Below are positions 32,912 through 42,906 of a stretch of 64,000 nucleotides of DNA, one piece after another (within the stretch, counting starts at the first letter, position 1; each line of letters starts with the position of its first letter). A program made the translations under genes and the position numbers. This DNA comes from Orientallactaga sibirica (taxonomy: Eukaryota; Chordata; Mammalia; Rodentia; Dipodidae): assembly GCA_036365145.1 (NCBI GenBank), contig JAEOAD010001365.1:3679001-3743000 (forward strand), read 5' to 3'. The notes beneath the pieces were generated by a model, which made no database searches, had not been told where the DNA came from, and saw only the letters and a program-made list of their open reading frames with translations.

Positions 32912-33724
32912 ACCCGAGGGTGCGTGTGTCCACTAAAGCATGTAGTTAGCCCTGGGATCCCGAGAGCAGGCTGGACATTCCAGCTCCAGTGCTCCTTTCA
33001 GCCGTTCCCAGACAGTGGGGGTGTCAGGTAAGCCAACAGGATTGGGGGTGTCACTCCCACAAAGCACACTGTGAAGGATGTCCATGAGGCCCACATTGCC
33101 AAGGCCAAGAGGGTTTGAAACCAGCAAGACGAGGCTCTGACCCGTTAGTAGCTTTGATGGATGCAGCTTCCGTGGGAGAGGAAACCTGCTCAGATCTGGG
33201 CGAGTTTGGATTTCTTTCTGGTTGCTGTGGGGCTGACAGACACGGGACCTGGCCAGTGCTGCTCTCTCTGCTCCACAGGCAGGGCTCCACGGATGTGCAG
33301 AGTCACAGGTGCACTGAGGTGTCTGGCAGAGATTGCGGAGGTGGTGGCGGCTCAGGGAACAAATGAAGTATCTCTCCCTGGAACCAGTATCCTCAAAGTG
33401 TAGTGAGATTCAAGCATGGTGGGGTGTGGCCACCAACCTCCCCTGCCCTCTCTCTGCAGGTGTGCCCCTCCACCTCAGCTCGTCCAACTGGTCCTTCCTT
33501 TTAGCCCAGGCTTGAAGGGGAAGGATCAATGCAGAATTGATGTGGGCACAGCAAGGGGCTCTGGCTGAGTGCAATCAATCAGATTAGACTCATGGAAAAG
33601 ACAAAGGGGGTGCTGCTGTCAGCAGTTAAAGTGCTCCTACCCCTGTGAGCACCTGGGGCAGGAGCTCCTCCTGGGCTGCAGGATCTCCTCATTGTCTCCT
33701 CTGCTCCAATACTTACATTCTTGT
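32912..33724. other. No gene seen
   Basis: About 800 bp of unique-looking sequence. Open frames of 60-83 residues in different frames (33115-33515) have no domain; the phase changes and I find no matched splice sites. Confidence 0.45.
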
Positions 33725-33930
33725 TTTAAAAAATATTTATTTATTTGCTAGTAGAGAGAGAGAGAGAATGGTCAGGCCAAGGCCTCTAGCTGCTGCAGAC
33801 GAGCTCCAGATGCATGTGCCACTTTGTCAATTTAGCTTTATTGTGGGTACTGGGGAATCGAACCTGGGTCGCCCCAGGTCGTTAGGCTTTGCAGGCAAAC
33901 GCCCTAACCACTCTCCATCTCTCCAGCCCC
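33725..33930 (-). mobile_element. B2-superfamily SINE
   Basis: Antisense copy: AAAATATTTATTTATTTGCT, GAGAGAATGGTCAGGCCAAG, and CTCTCCATCTCTCCAGCCCC end. It has a small internal duplication of GGTCG around 33870. Confidence 0.93.
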
Positions 33931-33984
33931 TGTACTTCCAATGACAAGCATGTAGTCTCCACAACACCCCTACCAACAGCCAGG

Positions 33985-34135
33985 GCCACTCACCACTTGT
34001 TACGTGGTTCCTTTGACCAAGCACTGTGCTTGGCGCTATGCCCGGATATAGTCTCCATGCAAGGCCATGACAATCTATGTAACTCATCCTCTCTCCTCCT
34101 TTACTGGTGGGCAAACTGGGGCTTGGACAAGTGAT
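33985..34135 (+). mobile_element. Possible L2/MIR remnant
   Basis: AAGCACTGTGCTTGGCGCTA and TTTACTGGTGGGCAAACTGG recall L2/MIR consensus phrases (CACTGTGCTAGGCACTG; TTTACAGATGAGGAAACTGA). Weak. Confidence 0.35.
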
Positions 34136-34537
34136 ATACCAATAGAAGACTTCCTGGTATAATGACGAGAGTCCAGCTCAAGCTTAAGCCAAAATAAGAT
34201 GTGTTGGCTTACACACCCAAAATGTACTGGGTAAGCCTCAGCTGTGGTGTGGGGATATGTCACCAGAACCTTCGCTCTTCCATATCTCTCTGCCTGACTT
34301 TCCTCCTTATTGACACCATCTTCAGAGATCCAAGCTGCAGCAAAATGGCATAAGCACTTCCAGACCCAACCCCCCCCCTTTGTGGAAAGAGCTGCTGCCA
34401 TTTCATTGGCTCAGGCTGAATCACATGCTTAACCTTGAACCAGTCACCTTGGCTGGGGAATGCAAGGCTCTGATTAGTTTATTCCAGAACTAGGGGACAG
34501 TCTCCTGCTGCAGAAGCAGAAAGATAAAGAGTGGGGA
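34136..34537. other. No gene seen; possible old interspersed repeat
   Basis: TTTCATTGGCTCAGGCTGAA TCACATGC near 34402 is a phrase typical of old mammalian repeats, but I cannot name the family. Minus-strand open frame 34084-34401 is not supported. Confidence 0.35.
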
Positions 34538-34759
34538 GGGCTGGAAAGATGGCTTAGCCATTAAGGTGTTTGCCTGAGAAGCCTAAGGACCCAGGTTCGA
34601 TTCCCCAGGTCCCAGTAAGCCAGATGCACAAGGTGGCGCACGCGTCTGGAGTTCTTTTGCAGTGGCTGGAGGCCCTGGCGTACCCATTCTCTTTCTTCCT
34701 TCCTTCCTTCCTTCCTTCCTTCCTTCCTTCCTTCCTTCCTTCCTTCCTTCCTTCTTTCT

Positions 34760-34820
<61 letters not shown>

Positions 34821-34846
34821 CTCTGTCTCTAATAAATAAATAAATT
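34538..34846 (+). mobile_element. B2-superfamily SINE whose pyrimidine tract has expanded
   Basis: GGGCTGGAAAGATGGCTTAG head, GGTTCGATTCC B box, and GTCTGGAGTTCTTTTGCAGT. The usual short CT tract is replaced by (CCTT)n at 34695-34751 and (CT)n at about 34755-34820, followed by CTAATAAATAAATAAAT. A clear case of a microsatellite born from a SINE tail. Confidence 0.95.
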
Positions 34847-35199
34847 GAGGAGTTCCCAGAGAAGGATAAGGTGAAGAGAAGCAAATGACTCCATGGCCTG
34901 TGGTAAAGGACAGACACCAGCCACAGAGGCCACAGCCAGGCTAGGATCTGTTCTTTCCAGACCCCTTTTCTTCACTACTCTAGAACCTTCTAGGGTCACA
35001 GGACTGATGCGGCTGCCCTCTACTGGGAAGGACCTTGACTGTGCCTCAGGCCCTGATGTATCCATCAGTCAGCATCACTTCTGCTTGAGCTTTTGGGGGA
35101 AGTGCAGGATGCTGGAGCCAGGATGGGAGTCCTTTAGTACAGACCCTTCAAGCTGGGGCCCTGGGGAGCTCAACCAAAATTACCATTGCAGTTATATAA
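34847..35199. other. No gene seen
   Basis: Unique-looking sequence. The plus-strand frame 34893-35204 (103 residues) has no recognised domain. Confidence 0.45.
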
Positions 35200-35345
35200 C
35201 TTAAATATATGGAACATGATTATTTTTAAAAATATACCCATAAAATTGTCTCTGATTATTTTAGTCACAATACAAATAGCCTCAATTAGAGCAGAAATAG
35301 GGCACGGGTTTATGGCCGCCATGAATCTGTGACTCACCTCGGCTC
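35200..35345. promoter_or_regulatory. Candidate conserved non-coding element
   Basis: AT-rich repeat-free island with ATGATTATTTTTAAAAATAT, CTGATTATTTTAGTCACAAT, AATAGCCTCAATTAGAGC and ATGGCCGCCATGAATCTGTG. ATGGCCGCCAT is a perfect 11-base hairpin-like palindrome with a YY1-like core. Inference only. Confidence 0.35.
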
Positions 35346-36029
35346 TCCTTGCCAGCCCTGCCCTGAGTTCTGCAGCACAATGGTCTCTGACCTGGCGGGG
35401 AGGCTGCAGGCAAGGAGTGCGGAGGGAAGCTCTCCCGGGGCCTATGCAAGGCCTGTCCTTCCAGATGGGATGGTACTGGGCCTGTGGGGAGGGGAAGTTT
35501 CCAGGCCTTCAGAAAGGCTGAATGTGGGTTCCAGGTCCGCAGTCCACTCAGGGGTCTGTACCCCGTGCCTTCCATCCTTCTGTGGTAGGATCAGTGGCCA
35601 GAGAGCACACCACACCCCTGAGGGCCTGGAGAAGCCCTACCTGGGACAGGGCCTCTTTTGAATTCCCTCTTGGGAATTCCCTTCAGCTGTGGTCTGGCTC
35701 ACCTAAACCTCCCAGCCAGCTATACCCACCTTTGTAAGACAAGAATTTCCACTTGCTTATGTGGTCCTTCAGATCCAGCCTAGCCTGCACAGACACATAG
35801 GGAAACTGAGGCAAAGGGGCGGAATAGTCTAGGTCCTAACACAAAAGTGTGGCAGGCCGGAGGGCCCAAGAAGGCTCTCCCTGCAAGCTCAACAAGCCAC
35901 GGGAGAGTGGCAGGACAAGTGCAGCAGCCATTGGCTGGGAGGCCAGGTCCTCTAGTCTCATCACGCCCCTCTCCATCCCTGGGGATTCACATGGTGCACT
36001 TGCACAGACGGGGCTGGAGCACGACCAAC
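35346..36029. other. No gene seen; small MIR/L2-like phrase
   Basis: Unique-looking. ATAGGGAAACTGAGGCAAAG at 35798 resembles the MIR/L2 phrase GAGGAAACTGAGGC. Minus-strand frame 35836-36408 (190 residues) crosses into the LTR at 36030 and is not supported as a gene. Confidence 0.4.
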
Positions 36030-36372
36030 GAGACTGCCTACGGTTTGACTCTGAAATGCCCACTACAGGCTCGTGTTCTGATGGCTTGTCCCGCAGCTCG
36101 TGGTGCCATTTTGAAGGCCGTGGAGCCTTTTGGAAGATGAGCTGACACAGATTGCTAAGGACAGGGCATTGTCTCACCAGCCACTGGTTTCTGCCCAAGC
36201 CCTCTGCTTCCTGGTCCACCACTATATGAGCAAATCTGCCATTCGCTTTCTCTGCCATGGACCTCGTGGTTATGCCTTCCCCACCATGATGGTCAGAAAT
36301 CTCTCTGACACCATGAGCCAAAATAAACCTTTCCTTCCACAAGTCCTTTCTGTCAGGTATTTGGTCGTGGAG
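36030..36372 (+). mobile_element. LTR-like element (MaLR type, tentative)
   Basis: GGTTTGACTCTGAAATGCCC start, ACCATGAGCCAAAATAAACC near 36311, and CTTTCTGTCAGGTATTTGGT near the end. Same order as the other LTRs. Confidence 0.65.
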
Positions 36373-36389
36373 ATGAGAAAAGGAAGTAA

Positions 36390-36540
36390 TAGCCGGGCGT
36401 GGTGGCACACACCTTGAATCCCAGCACTCAGGAGGCTGGGGTAGGAGGATCGCTGTGAGTTCAAGGCTAGCCTGGGTTACAGAGTGGGTTCCAAGTCAGC
36501 CTGGGCTAGAGTGAGACCCTGCTTAAAATAATAATAATTA
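36390..36540 (+). mobile_element. B1 SINE
   Basis: AGCCGGGCGTGGTGGCACAC, TGAATCCCAGCACTCAGGAG, and CTAGAGTGAGACCCTGCTTA followed by (AAT)n. Confidence 0.95.
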
Positions 36541-36678
36541 ATGGGGAGGAGGAGGAGGAAGAAGAGGAGGAAGCAAGAAGCAACGTAATGATCCCCATAA
36601 GTCTAATTGGTGAGCTGTGTTCCACCCTCAGGTCCTCCTGTGGTCTGAAGGTTTGTGTCCCCTCAAAAACCTGTAATC

Positions 36679-36857
36679 CGGACTGGAGGGATGGCTTAGC
36701 GGTTGAGGCGTTTGCCTGTAAAGCCAAAGGACCCAGGTTTGATTCCCCAGAGTCCATGTCAGCCAGATGCACATGGTGGCACATGTGTCTGGAGTTCATT
36801 TGCAGTGGCTAGAGGCCCTGGTGCACCCATTCTTTCTCTCTCCCCCCCCCAGTCAAA

Positions 36858-36892
<35 letters not shown>

Positions 36893-36903
36893 AATAATTT
36901 TTT
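36679..36903 (+). mobile_element. B2-superfamily SINE inserted in a B1-like fragment
   Basis: GGACTGGAGGGATGGCTTAG head, CAGATGCACATGGTGGCACA, and a (AAAT)n tail at 36856-36896. AAAAACCTGTAATCC occurs before (36665) and after (36904): a 15-bp target duplication. Confidence 0.96.
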
Positions 36904-36985
36904 AAAAACCTGTAATCCCCGCACTCAGGAGGTTGGAGCAGAAGAGTCCAGAGTTTGAGGTAAGCCTGGGCTGCCGAGCAAAAGC
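36904..36985 (+). mobile_element. B1-like SINE fragment
   Basis: CCTGTAATCCCCGCACTCAG GAGGTTGGAG and AGGTAAGCCTGGGCTGCCGA are B1 landmarks. The 5' end lies before the SINE insertion (or is missing). Confidence 0.65.
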
Positions 36986-37689
36986 AAGGGGAAACGGGGA
37001 GAGGGTGGCAGGGAGGGCTAATCCCACTTCTGATACTAGGAAATGAGCTTTGGGAAGTGAATGGGATGAATAGCCTTATAAGAAGGGCTCCAGAGAGCTT
37101 CCTGGTGCCCTGAACCTTGTGAGAACACAGGCAGGGAGAGCCACCTGTGAACCAGAAAGTGTGGTCTCCCCAGACACCCCATCTGCCAGTGCCTTGAGGG
37201 TGTACATCCCAGCTTCTACCCAGGTTAAGGTATTTTGTTCCAACAGCCTGGAAGGGCTAAGACAGTCACCCTTCCCCTACTGAATCCCCCATGCCCTGCC
37301 CTCTGGTCTCACCCATCGGAGGGTGCTGTGGGTCACCCTCATCTGCCCACTGCAGCTTCAGTTTCAGAACACGCTGCAGGACACGCCAACATCCCGAGCA
37401 GCTCCCTGGGAGACAGCATCAAGGCCAGTGCTTCTCAGTGCAAGTGCGTCACTCACTGGTCCCCAGGGGCCATGGTGGTTCTGTGGCCCTGGGGGGAGCG
37501 TGGGTCTCTGTTCCTTCGTGGCTAGGGTAGGAGAGGAGCACGCCTGGACAGGAAGTCCCCTCCTGCGATGATGTGTAATGTGCAGGTGTGGCGACACCTG
37601 TCAGTCCCCTTGCACCTGCTCTTTCTAGTGAGCGTCCGGGTTTTCCTTCCGTCTCGGATGGAGAGATTTGGGATTTAAAAATGTTGGGT
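36986..37689. other. No gene seen
   Basis: Unique-looking, GC-moderate sequence. Overlapping frames of 74-96 residues (37235-37597, both strands) lack domains and a splice context. Confidence 0.45.
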
Positions 37690-37884
37690 AAAGGAGCTGG
37701 AGAGATGGTCAGTGGTCAAGTTCCTTTTCTGTGCAAGGATGAGACCTGACGTGGCCGGAGTCTACTTGGGTTCCAGTCCCCAGCATCCACTTAAACAGCT
37801 GATGGTGGCCGTGCATGTCTAGAACCCCTGTCCTTTGAGGAGCAGAAACCAAAAAATCACTAGGGTTTGAGAAAGAAAGAATGA

Positions 37885-37938
<54 letters not shown>

Positions 37939-38262
37939 AAGAGAGAAAGAAAAGAAAGAAAGGAAGGAAGGAAGGAAGGAAGGAAGGAAGGAAGGAAGAA
38001 AAGAGGAAAGAAGGAAAGAAAGAGAAAGGAAGAAAAACAAAGGAAGGAAGGAAGGGAAGGGGGGAGGGGAGGGAGGGAGGAAGAGCAAGCTCTGGAATCA
38101 AGTAAGAGGATTCCACCTCAAGGGGGTGGTGATGGGCGGGGCACCCAACATGCTCCTCTGGCCCTGCAGGTGTGCCTATGGGCATCGTGCATGTGCATGC
38201 ACCACGCAGCCACTTAGCACATATGCTACATACACACAGGAAAACATTTGGAAGGACAGTAA
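37690..38262 (+). mobile_element. B3/B4-type SINE with an internal GAAA/GGAA expansion
   Basis: GAGCTGGAGAGATGGTCAGT and GTTCCAGTCCCCAGCATCCA make a B3/ID-type head. GCTGATGGTGGCCGTGCATG follows. After the expanded 37870-38083 repeat, ACCCAACATGCTCCTCTGGC CC and GCACACACAGGAAAAC-like text resume the SINE. Family assignment tentative. Confidence 0.6.
37870..38083 (+). repeat. (GAAA)n/(GGAA)n homopurine tract
   Basis: More than 200 bp almost purely purine on the plus strand: GAAA units, then GAGA, then GGAA units, then GGGGAGGG. It is a candidate triplex (H-DNA) sequence. The Lys/Arg/Glu- and Phe/Ser/Leu-rich frames here are artefacts. Confidence 0.97.
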
Positions 38263-38355
38263 AAAAAAAAAAATAGGAAATTTACAATAGGGAGTTGAGA
38301 ATGGACCATCTTTCTAATGAGACATATCTGTTGGTCTTTTAAAAATGTTCTATAG

Positions 38356-38517
38356 TAGCCAGGCGTGGTGGTGCACACCTTTAATCCCAGCACTAGGGAG
38401 GCAGAGGTAGGAGATCACCTTGATGTTCGAGGCCACCCTGAGAATACAGAGTGAATTCCAGGTCAGTCTGGGCCAGAGTGAAACCCTACCTCGAAAGAAC
38501 AACAACAAAAAACATGT
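38356..38517 (+). mobile_element. B1 SINE
   Basis: AGCCAGGCGTGGTGGTGCAC, TAATCCCAGCACTAGGGAGG, GAATTCCAGGTCAGTCTGGG and an AACAACAAAAAAC tail. ATGTTCTATA flanks it on both sides (38345 and 38514). Confidence 0.95.
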
Positions 38518-38670
38518 TCTATAATTTTCTTCCTGTGGGCCTTACAGGTTTCACATTACTTTTCATTCACTTATGGCTTTTTTGATGTTTGAATGCGGAC
38601 TTTCTTTATTATATACAGAAGTCAGCTTTTGAATGTCACATGTAATGCTGCAAACCTATCTGGATTTTTC

Positions 38671-38804
38671 GTGGTTTTTTTTTTTTTTTTTTTTTTTTGA
38701 GACAGAGTTGTACTATGTAGCTCAGGCTATCCTAAAACTCACCATCCTCCTACCTCTACCCTCCCAAACACTGGCATCCCAGGTGTGTGCCACCATGCCC
38801 GGCC
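38671..38804 (-). mobile_element. B1 SINE
   Basis: A T tract of ~24, then GAGACAGAGTTGTACTATGT, CTCAGGCTATCCTAAAACTC and GTGTGCCACCATGCCCGGCC. Confidence 0.92.
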
Positions 38805-39340
38805 TGCTCATTTTTCTCTGCATTTCTTCTCTCAGGCCCCTTTTCCAGGCTTGCTTCATGGCCCTGATCATTTTGCGATGAATTCTGTTGCATGCTCTAG
38901 GTCAACTCGAACATACTCGGTGCCAAGAACGAGGCTGCTGTCCCTTCCTCTGTAATCCTGTGCAGCTGTTCTTCATGTCTCTTCTTGTCTTGCTGTGCTG
39001 CTCCCTGGCTGAAACCTTACAGATACAGGGGTCACCTGCAGCTCCCCAGTGAAGCCCCAGAGATGAGCCCTAAGGACTGGGGATCCCATTGCCAAGGGTC
39101 CTGCTGCGGCAATCCGTGACAGGCCGGGAGCTTCCGTCTTCAGCATCCATGACGCTCAGAGCGTCTTTCCTCTCCGGCGGGTCTCCAGGGCCGGGATCTA
39201 ATCCAGGCCTGCTCTGGGCCCAGTAGGCAGCCAACTCGTGTTCAGTAACTCCTCTTGCTGGAGATTTTCAGAGGAGGTTTTCTTGGCTTTGTTCTCAAAT
39301 ACTCCCTATGCCCCACTTCCCATTTTGTTCACTTGCTTGT
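38805..39340. other. No gene seen
   Basis: Unique-looking sequence with a few CpGs around 39110-39190 (GACGCTCAGAGCGTC is a short perfect inverted repeat). No open frame of note. Confidence 0.45.
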
Positions 39341-39452
39341 TTGCTATGAGGCAGGGCCTCACTATATCACACAGGCCGGCCTGGAACTCACAGAATTCTT
39401 GCTACTGTCTCCTGAGAACTGGGATTAAAGATGTGCACCACCATGCTCAGCG
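39341..39452 (-). mobile_element. Old B1 SINE
   Basis: GAGGCAGGGCCTCACTATAT, CCGGCCTGGAACTCACAGAA, and AAAGATGTGCACCACCATGC. Confidence 0.82.
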
Positions 39453-39667
39453 CATACTCTCCTTCTTAAGGACTTTTCACCCCTGGGTGCTGCAGTGCTG
39501 GCCGCAAGGATGAACACATTTCCTGAATTAAGATCCTAACAAGGGCTGGGAGGAATCACGGTCCCCGTTCACAGCAGTGTCATTGGAGCCTCCATTCATC
39601 ATGCGTTTACTGAGTGTCACCATCTGTCATTCCCACAGCAGAGCAGAGTAAAGACCAGATGAACATG

Positions 39668-40350
39668 GGAGAGGAGGCTCAAGGAGGGAGAGGAGTCTCA
39701 AGGGGGGGAGAGGAGGCTCAAGGGAGGGAGAGGAAGCTCAAGGGAGGGAGAGGAGGCTCAAGGAGGGAGAGGAGGCTCAAGGGAGGGAGAGGAGGCTCAA
39801 GGGAGGGAGAGGAGGCTCAAGGAGGGAGAGGAGGCTCAAGGGAGGGAGAGGAGGCTCAAGGAGGGAGAGGAGGCTCAAGGGAGGGAGAGGAGGCTCAAGG
39901 AGGGAGAGGAGGCTCAAGGGGGGGAGAGGAGGCTCAAGGGAGGGAGAGGAGGCTCAAGGGAGGGAGAGGAGGCTCAAGGAGGGAGAGGAGGCTCAAGGAG
40001 GGAGAGGAGGCTCAAGGGAGGGAGAGGAGGCTCAAGGAGGGAGAGGAGGCTCAAGGGAGGGAGAGGAGGCTCAAGGAGGGAGAGGAGGCTCAAGGAGGGA
40101 GAGGAGGCTCAAGGGAGGGAGAGGAGGCTCAAGGGAGGGAGAGGAGGCTCAAGGAGGGAGAGGAGGCTCAAGGAGGGAGAGGAGGCTCAAGGGAGGGAGA
40201 GGAGGCTCAAGGAGGGAGAGGAGGCTCAAGGGGGGGAGAGGAGGCTCAAGGAGGGAGAGGAGGCTCTAGGAGGGAGAGGAGTCTCAAGGAGGTAGAGGAG
40301 GCTCAAGGGAGGGAGAGGAGGCTCAAGGGGGGGAGAGGAGTCTCAAGGGC
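39668..40350 (+). repeat. Purine-rich minisatellite, ~35 copies of a 19/20-bp unit
   Basis: Units alternate between GAGAGGAGGCTCAAGGGAGG (20 bp) and the same with AAGGAGG (19 bp), with some AAGGGGGG. Only the CTC of each unit is pyrimidine, so no stop arises in any forward frame. This explains the 331-codon open frame at 39614-40609, the longest of the window. Its translation is a low-complexity Gly/Glu/Arg/Ser-rich repeat that keeps changing register, with no sign of selection. I do not call it a gene. Confidence 0.97.
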
Positions 40351-40698
40351 CGAAGAGCAGGGCAGCATGGGTGAGTGGTGCAGGGATGGGGTGCAGGGTG
40401 GACGTAGTCATGCCTGCTTGTCTCTACCATGGTGGTGGCAGTGTGAGGGACACATAGACATCCCCTGGTGGGCAAGATGGGAAGAGCATGCCAGGGGAGC
40501 AGCAGGCAGCCCAGAGGTAAGAAGGAATACCACCAGTATTCCAGGATCCAGCAGGGCAGTGTTGAAGGCCGGAGAGGAGAGGACCCTAGGCTGGCAGCAG
40601 GGGGCTTGAGCAGAAAGGTCAAGACAAAGGACTCGGGTGTGATCTAGAGTCTTGAGCTGACGTGAGGGCCTTAGGCATATGTAAGAAGGATCACTGGC
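40351..40698. other. No gene seen; right flank of the purine array
   Basis: Unique-looking sequence. It forms the non-repetitive C-terminal part of the spurious 331-codon frame. Confidence 0.5.
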
Positions 40699-40767
40699 AG
40701 CCAGGTGTGATGGTGCAGACGGCTACACAGTGAGATCCTGTCTCAAAAAACAAGCAAATAAACAAAC
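40699..40767 (+). mobile_element. Internally deleted B1 SINE
   Basis: CAGCCAGGTGTGATGGTGCA joins directly to GGCTACACAGTGAGATCCTG TCTCAAAA. About 75 bp of the B1 body are missing. Confidence 0.8.
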
Positions 40768-41034
40768 CACGGCTGTTCCCAGAGTGGAGGGGGAACCTGG
40801 AGGCTGAAACTGAGGGCATGCTGGGGGATTTCCCATCACCTCTAAAGTAATGCCACTTAGATTCAACCCGTTGGAAATCAGAGGTAAAATCATGCAATTT
40901 GGTTCCTCACAACCCCAGGGAAGAGAGGAAACACCAAACCAGAACCTTCCTTCCTTCTCCCCATCACTGCCATCCCCACTGGCTTTACCTACGCCCTAGT
41001 GCCAAGCCCGAGGATGGTACACTCCAAGGGCAGT

Positions 41035-41125
41035 TTTCTACTCAGGTGGGTCATCACCATGGAATTACATGCTCACTAATGACATTAACAGGAAATTTTA
41101 ATTGCAATTTTTAATTGGAGGGGAG
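41035..41125. promoter_or_regulatory. Candidate conserved non-coding element
   Basis: AT-rich repeat-free island: CACCATGGAATTACATGCTC, ACTAATGACATTAACAGGAA, TTTTAATTGCAATTTTTAAT. Three TAATT-type homeodomain cores lie within 60 bp. Inference only. Confidence 0.35.
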
Positions 41126-41384
41126 TGGTTCAGATGGCCTGGTTTGCAGCAGGAACAATATTCACCTTGTAGCAGCTGCTGGTAGGATGCCTCCCTGCTC
41201 TGGAAGCCCTTCCCCCTGCTCTGGAAGGACCCTAGTACCAGACCAGGCCCTGACTGTCATGCTTGCGACTTTCAGGCACCAGCGCTGGTGGTGCCCAGTG
41301 CCCTGGGTATGGCCGTCTGTTGGGAAAGGAAGATGCGGACCTCCAGACCTCCCTGGTTCTGCTCAGCACCTTTTCTTTTCGCAT

Positions 41385-41673
41385 GTGTGTCATATGGGTC
41401 TGGGTGCACATGTGTGTGCATGCATGTGGAGGCCAGGGTCAAGGCTAGGTGTCTTCCTCAGATGCTCTCCACACCTTGAGACGGCATCTCTCACTAAACC
41501 TAAACCGCGCTGACTTGGACTAGCTGGCCAGCGGGCCCCAGCGGTTCCGTGTCTCCGTCTCCCCAGGGCTGGGATTATGGGTGTGTATCACCACGCTTAG
41601 CATTTTACGCTGGTGCCAGGTCCTCATGCTTGAGCAGTGAGCCCTTTACTGACCGAGCCATCTCCCTAGCTCC
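41385..41673 (-). mobile_element. B4-type SINE
   Basis: Antisense composite: TGTGTGCATGCATGTGGAGG, a B1-like GCTGGCCAGCGGGCCCCAGC/CCCAGGGCTGGGATTATGGG section, and an ID-like end AGCAGTGAGCCCTTTACTGA CCGAGCCATCTCCC. The order matches rodent B4 well. Confidence 0.85.
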
Positions 41674-42100
41674 AGCTCTCTCTTTGACCTTTAGAGCCAC
41701 CTGTATGGCACAGGTTGGTTTGAAGCTGCCCGGCACCCATCCTTCTTTCTGGGGTCCTGACTTCCCCGTGAGAGTCTCCACTCCTTTGTTCTCAGTCTGT
41801 GTACCATAGGGGGAGCTGCGCCCCTAGACAGCCCACTATATCACTGCTCTCCCGCAGCCATGAGGATTACCTCTGTCACTCTGTCCAAATCTTCAGGACC
41901 CATTGGAACTAACCCCTGGGCCTTGAAGCAACTTGCAAGCCATGCCCATCACGTCCTAAAGAGTTTGTTCCTGGACAGCTGTAACTAACTCACCATATGT
42001 GGAACCCAGGCATGTCACATCGGTGCTGGCCTAAGCCTGAGGTGATGGCTGCGGCCAGCCCCAGGAGAAGGCTAGCCTACTCTGGACAGACCCTGCTCGG
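41674..42100. other. No gene seen
   Basis: Unique-looking sequence without a supported frame or repeat. Confidence 0.45.
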
Positions 42101-42265
42101 CCTAGGATGGTGGCGCATGCCTTTAATCCCAGCACTTGGGAGGCAGAGGTAGGAGGATCGCCGTGAGTTCAAGGCCACCCTGAGACTACATAGTGAATTC
42201 CAGGTCAGCCTGAACTAGAATGAGACCCTACCTCGAGAAACCAAAAAAAAAAAAAAAAAAAAAAT
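42101..42265 (+). mobile_element. B1 SINE
   Basis: GGCCTAGGATGGTGGCGCAT, AATCCCAGCACTTGGGAGGC, CTACATAGTGAATTCCAGGT, then a ~21-bp poly(A). Well preserved, so young. Confidence 0.97.
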
Positions 42266-42616
42266 TAGTTATTTTCGTATTGCTGTGATCAAGTACCTGA
42301 CAGAAACGACTGAAAGGAGGAAAGGTTGATTTGGCTCATAGCTTCAGGTGATTTCAGCCCGTCGTGGAGGGGAGGGGAAGGCAGGCAAGGCAGCAGGAGT
42401 AGCGGGAACTCATGAAGGCTCCTTGTAGCATGGTGGACAGAAGACAGGCCAGAACCAGAGGTAGACATAACCCTCACAGGCCCTCTCCAGCGACTCCTTA
42501 CACCAGCCAGACCCCACATCTCAAAGGCTCCACAACTCCCCAAAACAGTGTCTCCAACTGGGGACCACATGTTCAAACACATAAGCTTGTAGGCATCATC
42601 CTAAGAGACCACGCTA
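42266..42616 (-). mobile_element. LTR-like element (MaLR type, tentative)
   Basis: The plus strand starts TTAGTTATTTTCGTATTGCT, then GAGGAAAGGTTGATTTGGCT CATAGCTTCAG. This is the reverse complement of the CTGTGAGCCAAAATAAACC end of the sense LTRs. The far end is ACCACATGTTCAAACACATA. Confidence 0.7.
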
Positions 42617-42855
42617 TGCATAGCGTCTTCCCCAGCAAGCTTCCTCCCCTGGCTTTAGTCCAAAGGTGGCTTCTGTTGCCTGCAAGAGGAGCTAGCCTTG
42701 TGACAAAGGCCTGTGACCCCAGCGACTTAGGAGCTGGAGACAGAGAGATGACAGATTTCAGTGGGCAAGAACAAGACGACCCAGCTTAGGACACTCTCTG
42801 GAATTAGCACCAGCACCGTGTTCTGACAGCACATGGAGAGCGTGGCTGTGGTGTG

Positions 42856-42906
42856 TGTGTTGTGTTGTGTTGTGTTGTGTTGTGTTGTGTTGTGTTGTGT
42901 TGTGTT
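42856..42906 (+). repeat. (TGTGT)n pentanucleotide microsatellite, ~10 copies
   Basis: A perfect GTGTT period-5 run follows a short (GT)n. It probably arose from the dinucleotide run. Confidence 0.98.

Noticed and set aside
35836..36408. 190-codon minus-strand open frame
   Set aside because: It overlaps an LTR-like element by more than half. It has no recognised domain and no start or splice support.
37709..38185. Phe/Ser/Leu-rich 158-codon minus-strand frame
   Set aside because: It is the translation of the GAAA/GGAA microsatellite.
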